A stretch of 64,000 nucleotides of DNA from Vesta saturnalis (taxonomy: Eukaryota; Arthropoda; Insecta; Coleoptera; Lampyridae): the NCBI GenBank assembly GCA_036346205.1, contig JARFJB010000091.1:4526501-4590500 (forward strand), in the 5' to 3' direction. A program made the position numbers and the translations under genes. Below, in pieces: positions 22,401-28,400 of this stretch (positions are counted from its first letter, which is position 1; each line of letters opens with the position of its first letter). A model generated the notes under the pieces. That model was given only the letters and a program-made list of their open reading frames with translations, searched no databases and had not been told where the DNA came from.

Positions 22401-25400
22401 ACAAATTGAGACTGTTTTCAATAGTTGTACCATCTCTCCCAATGTGCGTATGATAATAACTCTGTGATGCCACATATTAACTCAATTGGATTGAAAATGC
22501 AATGGTAAGGAGGTAATCGCAAAACTGTGTGGCCATATTACTCCGCAAGATGACCAACTGCATAAACTTTCAGTAGTTTATTTCTAAATAGAATGAGGCA
22601 ATACAGAATTATTCCAGGAAAAACTTACTGTGCAACTTTTACTAAAAGTTCACATTGAAGTCATTTTCTGACTATTGTATGGCATTATTGTGTACCTAGA
22701 AATGGTTTTATAAGTGCATAGATCTACTTGATTTTTACATTGTTTATTAAACAATATTTTCTAATTAATATGATATAGATACTATACATTATCTGTTCTG
22801 TTTTTGTGAAATCACTCATTACACCTTAAGGGGGAGATTTTCTATAAGTGGATAAGTAAGGATATTATATCTCCGGACCGGCTTTAGCTTGGTATTTTCC
22901 ATGTAAAACTAGGCATCTTCATGTTCCTTTTTTCGCAGCTTTCTGTTGCTCTATTGGGCTGGTTTTTTATTGTTAGTTTTGTTATTATGTCACCTTTAAT
23001 TGGATCTATTCTTATTTCCAACATTTTTTTTAAAATATATTTTATGTTGCTTGAAAAACGAGTTTTTTCAGATTTTCAATCCTTTAAAGCTTTATTACTA
23101 GTAAAAATTTGTCCAAAATTAATGAACAAGTAAACAAAAATTATGTGATTCGGTTTAGGGAATGCAGAGGAAAAGGTATGTAAGTGATAAAAAACACGAT
23201 CTTTCAGAAGAGCGATTCTGATTCAAGCGGTTAACTGCGTCGTCTAGTCGGTGTACTACGCAGTACGAAACGCACATAGTCCTTCACTTATCCAGTGTTT
23301 TTCTTTTTATGGCGTCATTTTATTTTTTATAATTTTTTTTATAACCTTGTATTATAACAGTTTTATGAAATACTCAGCTGCTAAAGAAATGCGTCCACGA
23401 CCAAACTCAAAATCTCCACGAGTCATACAACTCGCTATGGAAAATTATTCCAAAAAGAATTTTTCCCAGTCTGGCCATATTACGTTTGTTCGCATACGAT
23501 GGGTCAAATTTTTCAATGGAAAGTCTTGTAAACGCTAGGCATAGAACCCACTTAAAATTGTACAAGTGCACTAAAAAAATTGAATAGTAAGAGATTTATC
23601 AGCTCAGGTTATACATTAAAAAAAGAATGTAAGGAAGTGAGACGGGTCAAAAGTAAAGCGCGACGAAAATTGGAATAACTAAACTTGGTTGACGACAACG
23701 CGTATGAGGATGGTGCTCAGTAACTATGAACTAGGTATACATTTTTTATATATTTTATTACTTCCACTGCTCAGAAAAAAGGGCAAATGGTCTTAAAATG
23801 TTTCTAAAATATAGTAGTTTTAATAAAAACTAAAGTTAGAAAATCAATTTTTTTTTTCATTTTCAAGGTCGGGATGGGACGTTTTGCCGCAGCCACTTCG
23901 CAAAGACCGTTTAGCCACGACCCTTTCGCCGCCATCCGTTTCGCCACCGGCCGTTTCGCCACCGGCCGTTTCGCCGCTGGCCGTTTCCGCCACTAGTCAA
24001 TATGTAGAGAACCATAAAACCCATTACTTATGGTATGCTGTGGGTAGCTATGTTAAACGTAAACGTGCTATTGGCGACTTAGTTGAATTTGTGGACATTT
24101 TTCATCTATCATGTTTATCCTTGAAAGGCACATTTTAAATAAAAAATTGCAGATAGGTGTATAGTTTAAGATGTTTTTGCCAATTTTCAACGAACCTTAT
24201 TTATAATTTAGGAAATTTTGAATGGTTTGATGAGCTATCCTGATGTACTAAAAAGATGGAATTTATTTATTTAAATTATTATTAAAAATTGTATACTATT
24301 TTACCTACATTTGATTTATTATGCTCCATGCCTTTAAAAAAAGACTGTAACAATAGACTACAATAATTACATTGTACTTTAAACAAATATTTTTGCGTTT
24401 ATTACTTCTCAGGTTCGTTCTTGCATCGGTTGTAGGTAGCTATAATTACTCTGGTAACAAAAGGTGACAAAGCTTCTTGGAATATTCTGTTATTTGATGG
24501 GGGCACTTTCAAAGGCTGCAATCCCTTTTGTTAAAATTTATTACTCAAGAACAACATGACTAGTTTTTAATTTAGTTGCTCAATAAGATTGAGTTGTACA
24601 GGAGGTATGTAAGCTTGCGTTCAAAACATATCAATCACTCAAGATTGTTCATATTTTATATGAACAATAAATGTACACTGCAACCTGTGGGGATCTACAA
24701 GATGCCAAAGAAAACTGCCCATTATTTGAAATTGTCCAACCCAGACAGTTAACACTGGACACTGTCTATGTCGAACGTCAACTATGTTTCTTGCTGAGGG
24801 TGGAGCGGATATCAGGAGGCTTAAAAATCATGGAGGATGGCGATCAAACATGACTCCAGAAGAATATATAGAAGAAAGCATTAACAATAAAATGGCGATT
24901 TCGAAAATGATTTTTAATCAGCCATCATCATCACTATCATTTAATGATTTACAGTGAAAACATTGTACAAGCAAGTTTTTCTAACGTTAATAGTTGTACG
25001 TTTAGTATTTATTCCAATAATTAATTAATAATTCTTTATAAAGAAATGGTTGCTATAAAGAAAAGAGATACTTTTCTTTATGATTTGTAATAATAAATTT
25101 GGTCCATTTCGATTGTGTATTCTTAAATTTATGTGTTTTCCTGGTTACTATTGGACTTTCCAGATAGCAACAGATTTGTTCCAGATTAATACTGTTCAAA
25201 TGTTTCACATGTGGAAACACGAAACCCCCATTTTTTTCCCTTAGACAGCTGATATGAAATTTGGAATTATTATTCTCTATGTTAAGAATTTTTGCAACAT
25301 ATTTCTTTTTGGTCTCTGTTTTCATTCCCTTATTGTACACAAATTTGCAAATTATAAAGTTTCCCTGCGTTAAGTTACATAATGAATCTTTCAAGATTGA

Positions 25401-28400
25401 TTCAGTTTTCCTATTTATGTTCCTCTTCGGAACCAGGAGTACCGTCTTCCAAATTGTCGCCATAGAATTCTGATTTTATGTCAAGAATTCCTTCTTCCGA
25501 ACTACCCTCTTGTCATTTCATTTTCTTCACTGAATTCTGCCTCTACATTCTCTTTAGTAGCTTCACTAGCTCTCATCCCAGGCTCTACAAGGACATCTGC
25601 AGTGAGTGCTTTGCCAAGTTCTGCGTAGAATTTCTTTTTGTGTTTCTTCATTTCAGTGTCAACATCTCTTTTATTTTTCAAGTGTTCGCTTAACACTACC
25701 ACCGAGGGCACTATCAGCTGTTTGGGGTAAAATTTCATCTGGTAGTCTTTTCAATATTTGACTTTTATCGACTGGTATAATGCCAGATGCTCGGAAGCGA
25801 TAATATTATTTATCTCAGTCTCCTCTAATCTTTTATTTTTCAAGTGTTCGCTTAACACTTTACACCACCGAGGGCCACTATCAGCTGTTTGGGGTAAAAT
25901 TTCATCTGGTAGTCTTTTCAATATTTGACTTTTATCGAGTGGTATAATGCCAGAGGCTTGGAAGCGATAATATTATTTATCTCAGTCTCCTCTAATCTTT
26001 GGAAGTCTGGTGTAATAACATGGAAGAAATAACTTTTGGGAACACTTCCTCTATGTTGCTTTTCCCTCAAGCCATCTTAAGTGGTCGAAAGTATGCGACA
26101 TCTAAGCGTTGGCATAAGTGCGTCGCATTGGCGGAAGAAGGACAAAGTCTATATCAGTCGTTTGGCATTTTCTTATTACCTCCATAGAATGATGACTGCC
26201 CAAGTTATCTCCAATTATAATTTTCTTACCGAATAGTGTGCTTAAATATGGAAAGGCCACTTAATAAGCCAATCAGTAAATATAAACAACTCAAACCAAC
26301 CACTTTTAGAGCGGTTGTAAAATGCTTTCTTGGGACTATTTTGCATCCAGGTTCATGTAAATTTGTTGCCTTGTAGACAATGTAGACTGGTAAACGCATC
26401 CCAGAGCCGCTAGCAGCGAACATCACCGATGTACTGCTCTTCGAGGAATCCATAGTGCGGTGTGGGTGTTTAGTACCCTCGTCTGACGATGACTTGTTCA
26501 TTTTCGGGATCATCATTAATATTAGTCTCATCATAATTAACAATGTTACCAGGGGGTACAGACTTCAAGGTTTGTGCTAATTGTTCGAAGTAATTTTCGA
26601 TGACACTTTTTGAAACAGCGGCTCTTTGACGCTTAATATTTTCACTCAGTCTAGAAATTTTTGTACCCATTTCTGCCAGAAGTATTATTCTTAAAACGCT
26701 TCTCAGTGCGACCTTCTTTGTCCAAGTAATCTTTCACAATTAGTTTAATATCAAAACTTTTAATGGATATCCCAATTTGCTGGTGTAAGGACTCCCTGGA
26801 CAAGATTACTAAGATTACTCTCTTCCTCTCGTGATAATGCAGTTGGACGACCATGCTTGTGGATGTGCGCACCTTTATATTTATCGAAAAGAGTCGATTT
26901 TGGGAGTGTGTACTAATCTGTGGCTTCTCCAATTGATAACTTATTATCGCTTATCTCATTCAGAGCCCTTTCTAGATTTTCAAGTAAGTACTTGACATAT
27001 TTGCCACAAATTATTCGGCTACTAGAACGTTTTGTGATTTTGCCTTTAGGCGCCATCTGAAATGAATGAATACCAATCGCACCAAAAACACTAAATAATA
27101 ACTTCAGATAGTTGCATTAAATTCGGACAGTTGTCCAAAATTAAGACATAAAATACCCTTAAATTTTCTAACCCCTATAATCTTGCTTCAAACTGAAAAT
27201 TTTTACGTCTAATTATCACAGTTAAATTGCAAACAGAACTCGATTAGCTTATTACATAACACGATAATTATTTTCAAAAAATTATTTGTACTTACCGAAA
27301 AGTTTATATGGCAAGAAAATATCAACCACCCATTGTACAAATTCAGCCATTTGTAACAGATTAGTAGAAGAGAGTTTGTTGCAGCAAAAGCAAGAATTTA
27401 CTTTCACTACTGTTGCATTTTACATTTCAGCATTCAAAATTTGTGATTGAAAATTAAATTTGTCCGAAATTAAGATGACAACCAAAGTTAGGCAGCTTTA
27501 CGGTATCTTATAATATAAAACTTCAAAATGGCCGTCCTCAGCATAATTTATGTACAATAAGAAATTATTATAAAAATGTTTTTACAGAATTAAAAAATGA
27601 TTAGAATTGGAAAAGTTATGCCTATTTTTCTAAAATATGTTTCTACATGCTTGAAGAGTACTCGAATTAACAACTTTGCCCCAATTTAATTGACCTTCTG
27701 GCTTTTAATATAACAGAGATTCCTATGTTGAGGCTTCAAATTCGTGCGAACTGTAAACGTAAACGTTTCTAGTTATATACACTCAGTTCCGAACACTTGA
27801 TTTTTGACCTAACTTTATGTCCTAGTGGGCCGCCAATTTTTTGAAAATTGGTGGACTTTTTTTCAAAGCTTCCTGGATTGTAATGGAAAAACCTCGAACT
27901 ATATCTTTTCTTAATTTTTGACCCACCCTGTGTGTTAGTCAACCAAAAGTATACAAAGTCCTTACACTCTATATGAAAGATGCTTCTTTTATGAGCATTT
28001 TATTTTTTAATTGATTTATCTCTAAATTTGTCTGAATTACCTTTTTTTTACCCAAAACTTACGTTTATTCCACAAATTCATTTTATTGTAGTATCACATT
28101 GCCTCTGAAAAACATTGCCGTTGCCATGGTAATGAATTTGTTGTATGCCTCCATATTTGACCCTTTGTCGCTGTGTTATTGATTAATTAATAAAAAAAAG
28201 TTTTAATGACTAAAATTACATAAAATGCCTCGAATAAACCCTGAACAAATAGCAAGATTAGTTGCTTTAGTAAACGATGGGCATAGTAAACGTTACGCCA
28301 CTCATGTAGTGGGAGTACATGAAGCAACCGCTTGTACAGCGGTCCTCAAGTACGAACTAACAGGAAGCACTGTTGAGAAGGTGGGTTCTGGTTGTCTTCG

